Origin: Nocardia abscessus NBRC 100374
GTDB taxonomy: Bacteria; Actinomycetota; Actinomycetes; Mycobacteriales; Mycobacteriaceae
NCBI RefSeq assembly: GCF_000308455.1
Contig: NZ_BAFP01000003.1
Span: 62,001 to 126,000, forward strand
DNA: 64,000 bases
Reading direction: 5' to 3'
Shown piece by piece: positions 14,301 to 22,618 of the stretch (positions are counted from its first letter, which is position 1; each line of letters opens with the position of its first letter). The notes below the pieces were generated by a model. The model searched no databases. It saw only the letters and a list, made by a program, of their open reading frames with translations, and was not told the DNA's origin. The position numbers and the translations under genes are program-made.

Positions 14301-15998
14301 TCACTTCACGAAGCCCACTTCGAGGTAGTTCGGGAAAGCCAGCCCGAAGGCGCCGAAGTTGGCCAGTTCCGCACGGACGGCCACGTTGCCGGGCGACTGC
14401 GCGATGGGTACCGAATGGCCCAGCTCGAAGATCATCCGGTCGGCCTTGTTCGCCAGCTCGATCGCTCGCTCGGGGTCGAGTTCGGAGATGACCTGCTCGA
14501 TCAGCTCGTTCAACTCAGGCGATCCGATCCGTCCCTTGTTGCTCAGCGTGTTCGCCGGGTCGTACGCGTAGATCTGGGGCAGCGCGCCGAGGGGGAAAAC
14601 GCTTCGTTGCCAGCTGAACTGGGCGATGTCGAAGTTACCCGGGTCGATGACATCGGTGAACAGCCCGTTGCCGGGGTAGGTCTCGATCACCAGTTTCACC
14701 CCGACCCGCGCCAGGTTCTGCTGCATGATCTGAGCCATCTGCACCCAGGTGTCCTGTTGGAACATCACATCCCGGATCACCAGCTGACGGCCGTCCTTCT
14801 CGCGGACCTCGCCGTTGAGTTTCCAGCCGAGTTCGTCCAGCATGCGGGCGGCCTCGTCCGGGTTGTATGCGATCACCGCGGAGTTGTCCTGGTAGCCCTT
14901 CTGCCCGTCGAGGTAGATGTGGTTGTTGAGCGGCCGGGGATTCTCCACGATCCCGTTCTGCAGCGCGGTGACGATGCCCTGGCGATCGATGGCCTTCGCG
15001 ATCGCGACGCGCAGGCGCGGATCCGCGAGAATCGACCCCGGCGCGCCGTTGAACGTAATGTGCGAGTTGTACGGGCGCGAGGCGCGACGCACGATGATGC
15101 CCGGCGAGTTGGTCGCGGATTTGACCTCCTCGATGCCCGAGATATCAATGGCGTCGAGTTCGTTGTTCTGCAGAGCGTTGAGGCGGGCCGAATAGTCGAG
15201 CACGCTGTAGGTGACGGTGTCGAGCTTCGGTGTGTCGCCCCACCATTTCGGGTTGCGGCTGAGCACGATCCGCTGCTGCGCCCGGTCGACCGAGGTGATC
15301 ATGAACGGTCCCGCCGACTTGGCGAGACCGTTGCGGTCGCGCTCGTTGAACGCCTGCGGCGTCTCGGTCGACTCCTTCGGATACAGCTGGCTGAACAGGC
15401 CGCGCCACTCGGCGTAATGCTCGGCGAAAGTGACGACCGCTTGACGGTCGTCGGCGCCGCGTTCGACCTTGGCCAGGCGGCTGTAGCCTTGGGTCGCGGC
15501 GACCCGGTACTCGGTATTCCGGCCGCTCAGCGCCTCGGCCTGGGACCGCAGGTCTTCCCAGGTGATCGGGCTGCCGTCGGACCAGACCGCTTTCGGGTTG
15601 ATGGTGTAGACCACTCGCTGGGGTTCGGTCTCGGTCAACTTGATGTCGGTGAAGAAGTTGTGGTCGATCGACAACTCGCCGGCGGCGTCGGCCATGATCG
15701 GTCCCGGCAATGTCCAGTCGACCACCTCGGTGAGGTCACCGTCGGAGTCGACGTGATGCGAATTGAACGTGGCGGGGAAAGCCGTGATGGCGAGACGAAG
15801 GTTTCCGCCGTCGCGCAATTCGCTCGGGTCTCGTGGATTGATGTCGTTGATCGAGCCGATCGAGCTGGAACCCGACTTCACCTCGTTGCCCGAGCCACAG
15901 CCCACCAACAACGCGAGCGCCGTGCCCACGGTGAGAGCCCGAACGATCACGGTCCGTGCTTGCCTCCGGCGGTTGCGGGTTGGCTGTGCTGGTCTCAT
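14301..15998 (-). CDS. oppA: oligopeptide ABC transporter substrate-binding lipoprotein, copy 2
   Basis: The protein has 565 residues. The ATG overlaps the stop of copy 3 (ATGA). The signal peptide with lipobox LLVGC places the lipidated Cys near 34. It has the same family 5 architecture as the flanking copies, with shared blocks SSIGSINDINPRDPSELRDG, WSDGSPITWEDLRSQAEALS and AIAKAIDRQGIVTALQNGIV. It is closest by eye to copy 1 in the first 100 residues. Likely captures peptides for the OppBCD permease encoded upstream in the same operon. No frame disruption is seen, so all three copies appear functional. Confidence 0.88.
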   Translation of the reverse strand: MRPAQPTRNRRRQARTVIVRALTVGTALALLVGCGSGNEVKSGSSSIGSINDINPRDPSELRDGGNLRLAITAFPATFNSHHVDSDGDLTEVVDWTLPGPIMADAAGELSIDHNFFTDIKLTETEPQRVVYTINPKAVWSDGSPITWEDLRSQAEALSGRNTEYRVAATQGYSRLAKVERGADDRQAVVTFAEHYAEWRGLFSQLYPKESTETPQAFNERDRNGLAKSAGPFMITSVDRAQQRIVLSRNPKWWGDTPKLDTVTYSVLDYSARLNALQNNELDAIDISGIEEVKSATNSPGIIVRRASRPYNSHITFNGAPGSILADPRLRVAIAKAIDRQGIVTALQNGIVENPRPLNNHIYLDGQKGYQDNSAVIAYNPDEAARMLDELGWKLNGEVREKDGRQLVIRDVMFQQDTWVQMAQIMQQNLARVGVKLVIETYPGNGLFTDVIDPGNFDIAQFSWQRSVFPLGALPQIYAYDPANTLSNKGRIGSPELNELIEQVISELDPERAIELANKADRMIFELGHSVPIAQSPGNVAVRAELANFGAFGLAFPNYLEVGFVK

Positions 15999-17701
15999 TT
16001 CACGAATCCGATCTTGGTGTAGTCGTAGGACGCCAGGCCGGGCGAGCCGATATTGGCGAGGTCCGCGCGGGCGCCGTAACTGCCGTCGGACTGGGTCAGC
16101 GGCAGGGAATGTCCTTCCTCGAACACCTTTCGGTCGACCTCGTTGGCCAGTTCGATCGCCTTCTTCGGATCGAGTTCGGTCAGCGTGCGCTCGATCAGCG
16201 CATTGAGCTCGGGCGAACCGATACGGCCGTAGTTGCCCTGCAGATCGTTCGGGTCGTAGTAGTAGATCTGCCGGATATCGCTCATCGCGAAGGCGTCTCC
16301 GGAGAAGATGAACTGCGCGGCGTCGAAATCACCGGGGATGATGACATCGGTGAAATAGCCCGCACCGGGTTTGGTATCGATGGTCAACTTCACGCCGATG
16401 CGGGCGAGGTTCTGCTGAATGATCTGAGCGATCTGGATCCACAGCGGGTCGTTGTACATGACGTCGCGGATTTCCAGCTTGCGACCGTCCTTTTCCCGCA
16501 CGTCGCCGTTGAGCTTCCATCCGAGCGCGTCGAGTTCCCGTGCCGCTTGGTCGGGATCGTATGCCACCGGCGCCGAATTGTCCTGGTAGCCGTCTTGACC
16601 CTGGAGGAAGATGTGGTTGTTCAGCGGCTTCGGGTTTTCGACCAGGCCGTTCTGGGTCGCGGTCGCGATGCCCTGCCGGTCGATAGCCTTGGAGATCGCG
16701 ACGCGCAGCCGGGAATCAGCGAGAATGGAGCCGGGCGCACCGTTGAAGGTGATGTGCCGCCAGCGGTTGCCCGGCGCCCGGCGAATCACCAGCCCGTCGG
16801 TATTGCGGACCGTCTTGACTTCGTCGATCGAGGCCAGCCGAACGAGGTCGAGCTCATTGTTCTGCAGGGCGCCCACCCAAGCCGCGTGATCGAGCACGCT
16901 GTAGGTGATGGTGTCCAGCTTGGGCGTCTCGCCCCACCATTTCGGGTTACGGCCCAGCACGATCCGGCCCTGGGAGCGGTCGGTGGACTGCACCACGAAC
17001 GGGCCCGCACTGGGGCCGAGCCGGTCCACCAGCCCCTTGTTGAAGGACTCGGGATCCGCCGTCACGGACTTCGGGAAAAGGGCGGTGTCGCCCGCGAACT
17101 GGCCGCGCCATTCACCGAAGGGATGGGTGAAGGTGAGTACGGCCTGCCGGTCGTCCACGCCGCGCTCGACCTTTTCGACGAACTCGAAGCCGTTGGTGAT
17201 CGCGATCAAGAAGCGCTTGTCGCGACCGCTCAGCGCGTGTGCCTGCGCCGCGATGTCCTCCCAGGTGATGGGATTGCCATCGGACCAGACCGCCTGGGGA
17301 TTGATGGTGTAGGTGACCTGTTGCGGATTGGTGCCGGTCAGCGCGACATCGGTGAAGAAGTCCTTGTCGACGGTGAGGTTGCCCGCCGCGTCGACGTCGA
17401 ACGCGCGCGGCATGAGGGGGCGCTCGATATCGCCGATCTCGGCGTCGTTGCCGTCGGTGGACAGTGTGTTCCAGTTCGCCGGGAAACTGGTGACCGCCAG
17501 GCGTAGGTTGCCGCCCTCGCGCACCTCGTCGCGGTTCTTGGGATTGACATCGCTGGTGGTGCCGAGCGCGTCGGACAGGCCGGTCGCCGACTCGCCGTCG
17601 TTCGCCCCGCACCCCGCGACCACCAGTCCGAGCGCGACGACGGGGACCGCCCAGCGTGCTGAGCGTCGCCGGGTGCAGCCTCGGGTGGACCGGATTCGCA
17701 T
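15995..17701 (-). CDS. oppA: oligopeptide ABC transporter substrate-binding lipoprotein, copy 3
   Basis: The protein has 568 residues. The signal sequence carries lipobox VVAGC (Cys about 31). A family 5 binding protein with the diagnostic blocks VNPKNRDEVREGGNLRLAVT, VWSDGNPITWEDIAAQAHAL, RVAISKAIDRQGIATATQNG and LNALIERTLTELDPKKAIEL. Lies 13 bp after the ATPase gene and is first of the three oppA paralogues, so it is the positional equivalent of the single oppA in M. tuberculosis. The gene is intact, and overlaps copy 2 by 4 bp. Confidence 0.88.
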   Translation of the reverse strand: MRIRSTRGCTRRRSARWAVPVVALGLVVAGCGANDGESATGLSDALGTTSDVNPKNRDEVREGGNLRLAVTSFPANWNTLSTDGNDAEIGDIERPLMPRAFDVDAAGNLTVDKDFFTDVALTGTNPQQVTYTINPQAVWSDGNPITWEDIAAQAHALSGRDKRFLIAITNGFEFVEKVERGVDDRQAVLTFTHPFGEWRGQFAGDTALFPKSVTADPESFNKGLVDRLGPSAGPFVVQSTDRSQGRIVLGRNPKWWGETPKLDTITYSVLDHAAWVGALQNNELDLVRLASIDEVKTVRNTDGLVIRRAPGNRWRHITFNGAPGSILADSRLRVAISKAIDRQGIATATQNGLVENPKPLNNHIFLQGQDGYQDNSAPVAYDPDQAARELDALGWKLNGDVREKDGRKLEIRDVMYNDPLWIQIAQIIQQNLARIGVKLTIDTKPGAGYFTDVIIPGDFDAAQFIFSGDAFAMSDIRQIYYYDPNDLQGNYGRIGSPELNALIERTLTELDPKKAIELANEVDRKVFEEGHSLPLTQSDGSYGARADLANIGSPGLASYDYTKIGFVK

Positions 17702-17714
17702 CGTGCTCCCTTTC

Positions 17715-19583
17715 CTACCGGTTCACGGCCGGCACCGGCACGGCGTCGATCAGCGCCCGGGTGTATTCGTGCGTCGGCGCCGCGAAGATCTGCTCGGCGG
17801 AGCCGTATTCCACGATCTTGCCCCGATACATCACGGCGATGTGGTGTGCGAGGTTCCGCACCACCGACAAATCGTGTGAGACGAACAGGTAGGACAGCCC
17901 GCGCTCGGTCTGCAGGTCGCGCAACAGGTTCAGCACACCGGCCTGGATCGAGACGTCCAGCGAGGAGACCGGTTCGTCGAGCACCAGCAGTTCCGGGTCC
18001 AGGGCGAGCGCGCGGGCGATGCTGATGCGCTGCTTCTGGCCGCCGGAGAAATCGGTGGGGTAGCGGTCGGCGTGTTCGGGGCGCAGGCCGACCTGCTCGA
18101 GCAGTTGGGGGACACGGCGTGCGATTTCGGCCTTCGGACGCCTGTCGATGCGCAACGGCTCGGCCACCGCGTCGAAGATCGGCAGGCGCGGGTCGAGCGA
18201 GGCGGTGGGGTCCTGGAAGACGATCTGCATCTTGCGGCGGATCTCCCGCTTGCGTGCCTTGCTCAGCGACGCGACGTCGCTGCCCATGATCTCGATCGCG
18301 CCCGCCTGCGGGGTGACCAGATCGAGGATCTGGGTGAGCGTGGTGGACTTGCCGGAGCCGGACTCGCCGACCAGCGCCAAGGTGCGCCCACGGCGCACCT
18401 CGAAACTGATGCCGTCGACCGCCCTGATCTCGCCCTTGCGGCGGCGCAGCACCACGCCCGACGTGATCGGGAAAACCTTCACCAGATTCGAGACCCGCAG
18501 CACCACATCCGACTCCACCTCGGCCTCGGCGTCCGGCTCGGAGATCTCGCTGCGATAGGCCTCGAACAGCGCGTCGGTACCGATCTCGGCGGTCCGGATG
18601 CAGGCGGCGGTGTGCCCGGGTCCGATCGGCTCCAGCGGAGGTTCCGCGGCGGTGCATTCCTCGATCGAGACCGGGCAGCGCGGCGCGAACGAGCATCCCG
18701 GCGGCAGCGCGTGCATGGCGGGCGGTGCGCCGACGATCGGGATCAGCGGACGCCGGGCCGGGCCGTCCATGCGCGGAATCGAGCCCAGCAGTCCCACGGT
18801 GTAGGGCATCCGCGGCGCGTTGAACAGGTCCTCGGTGGTGGCGGTTTCGACGATCCTGCCCGCGTACATGACGGCTACGCGGTCGGCCAGCGTCGCGGCG
18901 ATGCCCATGTCGTGGGTGATCATGATGACGCCGGCGCCGGTGATGTCGCGCGCCTTGCGCAGCAGGTTGAGGATCTGCTTCTGCACCGTCACGTCCAGCG
19001 CGGTGGTCGGCTCGTCGCAGATGATCAGCGCCGGATCGTTCGCGATCGCCATCGCGATGACCACGCGCTGGCGCTGACCGCCGGAGAACTCGTGTGGGAA
19101 CGCCTTGGCCCGTATCTCCGGATCCGGGATGCCGACCAGGTCGAGCAGCTCCACCGCGCGCTCGGCGGCTTCGCTCCTGCCCATCTTGCCGTGGGCCAGC
19201 AGGGCTTCGGCGATCTGATCGCCCACCCGGTACACCGGCGTGAGCGCGGAGAGCGGGTCCTGGAACACCATGCTGATGGCGCTGCCGCGCAGCTTGGACA
19301 GTTCGCGATCGCCGAGCCCGAGCAGTTCGCGTCCGCGGAACCGGATCGAACCGGTGATCCGCGCCTGCTCCGGCAGCAGCCCCATCACGGCCAGCGAGGA
19401 CACCGACTTGCCCGAACCGGACTCACCGACGATGGCGAGCACCTCGCCGTCGGACACCGTGTAGGTGACGCCGCGGACCGCGTCGATCCGGCCTTCCTCG
19501 CTGGGGAAGGACACCCGCAGATCGGTGATCTCCAGCAGCGGCGCGGTCGAGGACGTCTTCTCGGTTGCTCCTGCGCTCGTCAT
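17715..19583 (-). CDS. oppD: oligopeptide ABC transporter, fused dual ATPase subunit
   Basis: The protein has 622 residues with two complete ABC ATPase domains. The first has Walker A GESGSGKS (about 54-61), signature FSGGQRQRV and Walker [13 protein letters not shown]. The second has Walker A GESGSGKS (about 407-414), signature FSGGQKQRI and Walker [13 protein letters not shown]. Between them lies the oligopeptide-transporter extension with cysteines in [17 protein letters not shown] and AACIRT. In the M. tuberculosis OppD these are reported to hold an Fe-S cluster. The fused arrangement is typical of actinobacterial OppD (DppD plus DppF in one chain). It energises peptide uptake through OppBC. 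The ATG overlaps the stop of oppC. Confidence 0.92.
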   Translation of the reverse strand: MTSAGATEKTSSTAPLLEITDLRVSFPSEEGRIDAVRGVTYTVSDGEVLAIVGESGSGKSVSSLAVMGLLPEQARITGSIRFRGRELLGLGDRELSKLRGSAISMVFQDPLSALTPVYRVGDQIAEALLAHGKMGRSEAAERAVELLDLVGIPDPEIRAKAFPHEFSGGQRQRVVIAMAIANDPALIICDEPTTALDVTVQKQILNLLRKARDITGAGVIMITHDMGIAATLADRVAVMYAGRIVETATTEDLFNAPRMPYTVGLLGSIPRMDGPARRPLIPIVGAPPAMHALPPGCSFAPRCPVSIEECTAAEPPLEPIGPGHTAACIRTAEIGTDALFEAYRSEISEPDAEAEVESDVVLRVSNLVKVFPITSGVVLRRRKGEIRAVDGISFEVRRGRTLALVGESGSGKSTTLTQILDLVTPQAGAIEIMGSDVASLSKARKREIRRKMQIVFQDPTASLDPRLPIFDAVAEPLRIDRRPKAEIARRVPQLLEQVGLRPEHADRYPTDFSGGQKQRISIARALALDPELLVLDEPVSSLDVSIQAGVLNLLRDLQTERGLSYLFVSHDLSVVRNLAHHIAVMYRGKIVEYGSAEQIFAAPTHEYTRALIDAVPVPAVNR

Positions 19584-20500
19584 GCTTTCGCCTTCTTCTT
19601 CGACCGAGCCCGCTTCGCGCCGGGGTCGAACGCGTCGCGCAGTCCGTCACCCACGAGGTTCGCGCACAGCACGGTGATGATCAAAAAACCACCCGCGAAC
19701 AGGAAGAGCCAGGGATAGGTCAACGCTGATTTGGTGCCCGCCGCGATCAGCGAACCCAGCGACACATCCGGCGGCTGCACACCGAAACCGAGGAAGCTCA
19801 GCCCGGTTTCGGCCATGATCGCCGCGCCGACGGCGAGGGTGGTGTCGATGATCAGGATCGAGGCGATGTTCGGGATCACGTGACTGAGGATCACCGTGCG
19901 GGTGGGCGCGCCCATGTACCGTGCGGCCCGGACGAATTCGCGCTCACGCAGGCTCAAGGCCAGGCCGCGCACGATCCGCGCCGAGATCATCCAGCCGAAG
20001 CAGGACAGCAGGACGATGAGCAGCACGATGGAACCGCTGCCCTTGGTGCGCGGCGCGAACAGCGCGATGATGATGAAGCTCGGAACCACCAGCAGCAGGT
20101 CGACCAGCCACATGATCGCGCGGTCGGTCCACCCGCCGAGCAAGCCGGCCAGCGAACCTGCGGTCGCCGCGATGGTGGTGGACAACAATGCGACGCACAG
20201 GCCGATGACCAGGGACTTCTGCAATCCTCGCAAGGTTTGCGCGAGCACGTCCTGACCGATCTGCGTGGTGCCGAACGGATGCTCCAGGCTCGGCGGCTTC
20301 AGCAGGGCGGTGTAGTCCAACTGCTGATAGTCGTAGGGCAGCAGGGGCGGGAGCGCGAAGCTCGCGATGAACAGCGCGATGAGGATCGAGCCACCCGCGA
20401 CGGCCGGCTTGTTACGCAGGAAGCGCCGCAGGACCAGCTTGCGCCGTCCGGTCGCGGTGACCTCGGGAGCGCCTTGGACGATGATTTCGGCTTCTGTCAT
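19580..20500 (-). CDS. oppC: oligopeptide ABC transporter permease OppC/DppC
   Basis: The protein has 306 residues starting at the ATG that overlaps the oppB stop. It has the DppC-type N-terminal helix after [13 protein letters not shown], a periplasmic loop including [13 protein letters not shown] (conserved HPLGTDxxGRDxL pattern), then five further helices and the EAA loop [20 protein letters not shown] that contacts the ATPase. The C-terminus is highly basic ([12 protein letters not shown]). Forms the transmembrane pore with OppB. Confidence 0.92.
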   Translation of the reverse strand: MTEAEIIVQGAPEVTATGRRKLVLRRFLRNKPAVAGGSILIALFIASFALPPLLPYDYQQLDYTALLKPPSLEHPFGTTQIGQDVLAQTLRGLQKSLVIGLCVALLSTTIAATAGSLAGLLGGWTDRAIMWLVDLLLVVPSFIIIALFAPRTKGSGSIVLLIVLLSCFGWMISARIVRGLALSLREREFVRAARYMGAPTRTVILSHVIPNIASILIIDTTLAVGAAIMAETGLSFLGFGVQPPDVSLGSLIAAGTKSALTYPWLFLFAGGFLIITVLCANLVGDGLRDAFDPGAKRARSKKKAKA

Positions 20501-21474
20501 CCCACACGCACCCTCGGGTCGAGAATCGCGTACGCGATGTCGGACAGCAGACCCGACACCAGCACGACCAGGCCGGCGAACGCGGTCACCGTCACCACGA
20601 CATACAGATCCTGGGCGTTGATCGAGTCGACCAGCCACTCGCCGACGCCGTGCCAGCCGAAGATCTTCTCGGTGAAGGTCGCGCCGGTGATCAGCCCGCC
20701 GAGACTGTAGGCGAACAGCGTGGCCATCGGGATCAGCGCCGTGCGCAGACCGTGCTTGTACAGCGCCTTGCTGCGGGTGAGACCTTTCGCGCGAGCGGTA
20801 CGGATGAAATCGCTCTGCAGCACGTCGAGCATGGCGTTGCGCTGGTAGCGGCTGTAACCGGCCATGGCCCCGAGGGCCAGCGCGGTGGTGGGCAGCACCA
20901 GGTGCTGGATGCGGTCGAGCAACTGCGGCCAGAACCCTTCGATCTTGTTCGCCGACGTCTCGCCGGTATAGAGGAAGATCTGCGTTCCGGTGAGCGAATT
21001 GATCTCCAGCGCACCGTATTTCAACAGCGTCGCGAGCAAGAACACCGGCGTGCTCAGCACCAGGAGTGAGATCACCGTGGTGAAATAGTCGCTGAATTTG
21101 TATTGCCGGATCGCACCCGCCGCACCGATCAGCACGCCGAGCACCGTGCCGACCAGCGAGCCGACGACCAGCAGCCGCAGACTCACCGCCACCCGCCGCG
21201 GCAGTTCCTCGCTGACCGGCTGACCGGCCAGCGTGGTGCCGAAGTCACCCTGTGGAATGCCCTTGATCCAGGTGAGATAGCGCTGCGGGATCGGATCGTT
21301 GAGATGCAACTCCTCGGCCTTGGCGTCGATCACTGCCTGTGGCGGGCGCGGGTTGCGTTGTTCGAGACTGTCCAGCGGCCGGAACGTCAGTGACGCCAGA
21401 CTGAACGTCAGGAACGAAGCCAGCAGCAACAGCACGACATAGTTGAGCGCGCGTCGTAGCAGGAAGCCGGTCAT
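20497..21474 (-). CDS. oppB: oligopeptide ABC transporter permease OppB/DppB
   Basis: The protein has 325 residues, the usual length, beginning with the DppB signature (MTGFLLRRALNYVVLLLLAS), followed by the periplasmic LHLNDPIPQRYLTWIKGIPQ region and the EAA loop FIRTARAKGLTRSKALYKHG. Six membrane helices. First gene of the seven-gene operon, with GAGGA four bases before its ATG. The upstream 150 bp separates it from the divergent HAD phosphatase gene. Confidence 0.92.
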   Translation of the reverse strand: MTGFLLRRALNYVVLLLLASFLTFSLASLTFRPLDSLEQRNPRPPQAVIDAKAEELHLNDPIPQRYLTWIKGIPQGDFGTTLAGQPVSEELPRRVAVSLRLLVVGSLVGTVLGVLIGAAGAIRQYKFSDYFTTVISLLVLSTPVFLLATLLKYGALEINSLTGTQIFLYTGETSANKIEGFWPQLLDRIQHLVLPTTALALGAMAGYSRYQRNAMLDVLQSDFIRTARAKGLTRSKALYKHGLRTALIPMATLFAYSLGGLITGATFTEKIFGWHGVGEWLVDSINAQDLYVVVTVTAFAGLVVLVSGLLSDIAYAILDPRVRVG

Positions 21475-21628
21475 CAGTCCTCTGGTCTTTCGGCTGGGCG
21501 GGCCAGCGTCGGTATTAGCCCCCGATCATAAGGACGTGGTCGGCGGCGCGCGTGCCACATGACATCCGGGCATGTCCGAGGCATGGCCGGACACGGGGCC
21601 GGGAACCAGGCGGAAGCCGTCCGGCAGG

Positions 21629-22468
21629 ATGGAATGGGTGACGCCCCTGCACCTGCCCAAGCCGAAGATGGTCGCCACCGATGTGGACGGCACGCTCATC
21701 GATCACGACGAGCGGGTCACCGCGCGGACCAAGGCGGCGGTAGGCGCCCTGATCGCCGACGGTGTGCCGTTCGTGCTGGCCACGGGGCGTCCGCCGCGCT
21801 GGATCGACCCGGTGGTGCAGGGCCTGGGCTACGCGCCGCTGTGCGTGTGCGGCAACGGTGCGGTGATCTACGACAGCGCCGCCGACCGGGTACTGGCCAG
21901 CATGACGTTGGACGTGCCGACGCTCTCCTGGCTCGCCGACGTCGCCGAGCGGGCGCTGCCCGGCTGTGGTCTCGCGGCCGAACGCGTCGGCGAGAGCGCG
22001 CACGACGCGGTGACCCCGCAGTTCGTCAGCTCGCCGCAGTACGAGCACGCCTGGCTGAACCCCGACGACACCTCGGTGGCCCGCGAGGAGGTCATCGACG
22101 CGCCCGCCATCAAGATGCTGATCCGCTTGCCGGGCGCGCGCAGCTCGGATATGCGCACGGTGCTCGCTCCGCTGATCGGCGAACGAGCCGACATCACCTA
22201 CTCGACCGAGCACGGACTCATCGAACTGTCCGCGCCCGGCATCACCAAAGCCGCGGGCCTGTCCGTGGTCGCCCAGCGACTCGGCGTGGACGAGGCCACC
22301 ATCGTGGCGTTCGGCGACATGCCCAACGACGTCCCCATGCTCACCATGGCCGGCCACGGCGTCGCGATGCGCAACGCCCACCCGGAGGCCCTCGCGGCGG
22401 CAGACGAGATCGCCGAATCGAACTCCGACGACGGAGTCGCACGCGTCCTCGAACGCTGGTGGGCGTGA
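21629..22468 (+). CDS. Cof-type HAD phosphatase
   Basis: The protein has 279 residues. HAD motif I DVDGTLID, motif II ATGRPPRW, and the C-terminal motif GDMPNDVPML with KAAGLSVVAQRL (motif III Lys) define a Cof/IIB HAD hydrolase that dephosphorylates sugar phosphates or similar metabolites. It corresponds in position and length to M. tuberculosis Rv3813c. The start is uncertain. ATG 21629 has AGGA a few bases upstream, GTG 21638 gives the length closest to the mycobacterial protein, and an ATG at 21572 is also in frame. Confidence 0.85.
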   Translation: MEWVTPLHLPKPKMVATDVDGTLIDHDERVTARTKAAVGALIADGVPFVLATGRPPRWIDPVVQGLGYAPLCVCGNGAVIYDSAADRVLASMTLDVPTLSWLADVAERALPGCGLAAERVGESAHDAVTPQFVSSPQYEHAWLNPDDTSVAREEVIDAPAIKMLIRLPGARSSDMRTVLAPLIGERADITYSTEHGLIELSAPGITKAAGLSVVAQRLGVDEATIVAFGDMPNDVPMLTMAGHGVAMRNAHPEALAAADEIAESNSDDGVARVLERWWA

Positions 22469-22567
22469 GCTGGGTTTCGCTTCGCGGCGCCGCGAACGGG
22501 CGATGCTCGGTCGCGTTGGTCGGCAGAGGACGCGGCTCGTGCGGGCGGTGAAGTATCCGGAACGACG

Positions 22568-22596
22568 CGGAGCCCGCGCACCGTACGCGGGCTCCG
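22568..22596. terminator. terminator hairpin between convergent genes
   Basis: A perfect 10-bp stem CGGAGCCCGC/GCGGGCTCCG with a 9-nt loop between the HAD and amidase gene ends. Confidence 0.65.
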
Positions 22597-22618
22597 GATC
22601 AGGTCGGGTCGTTCGCGA

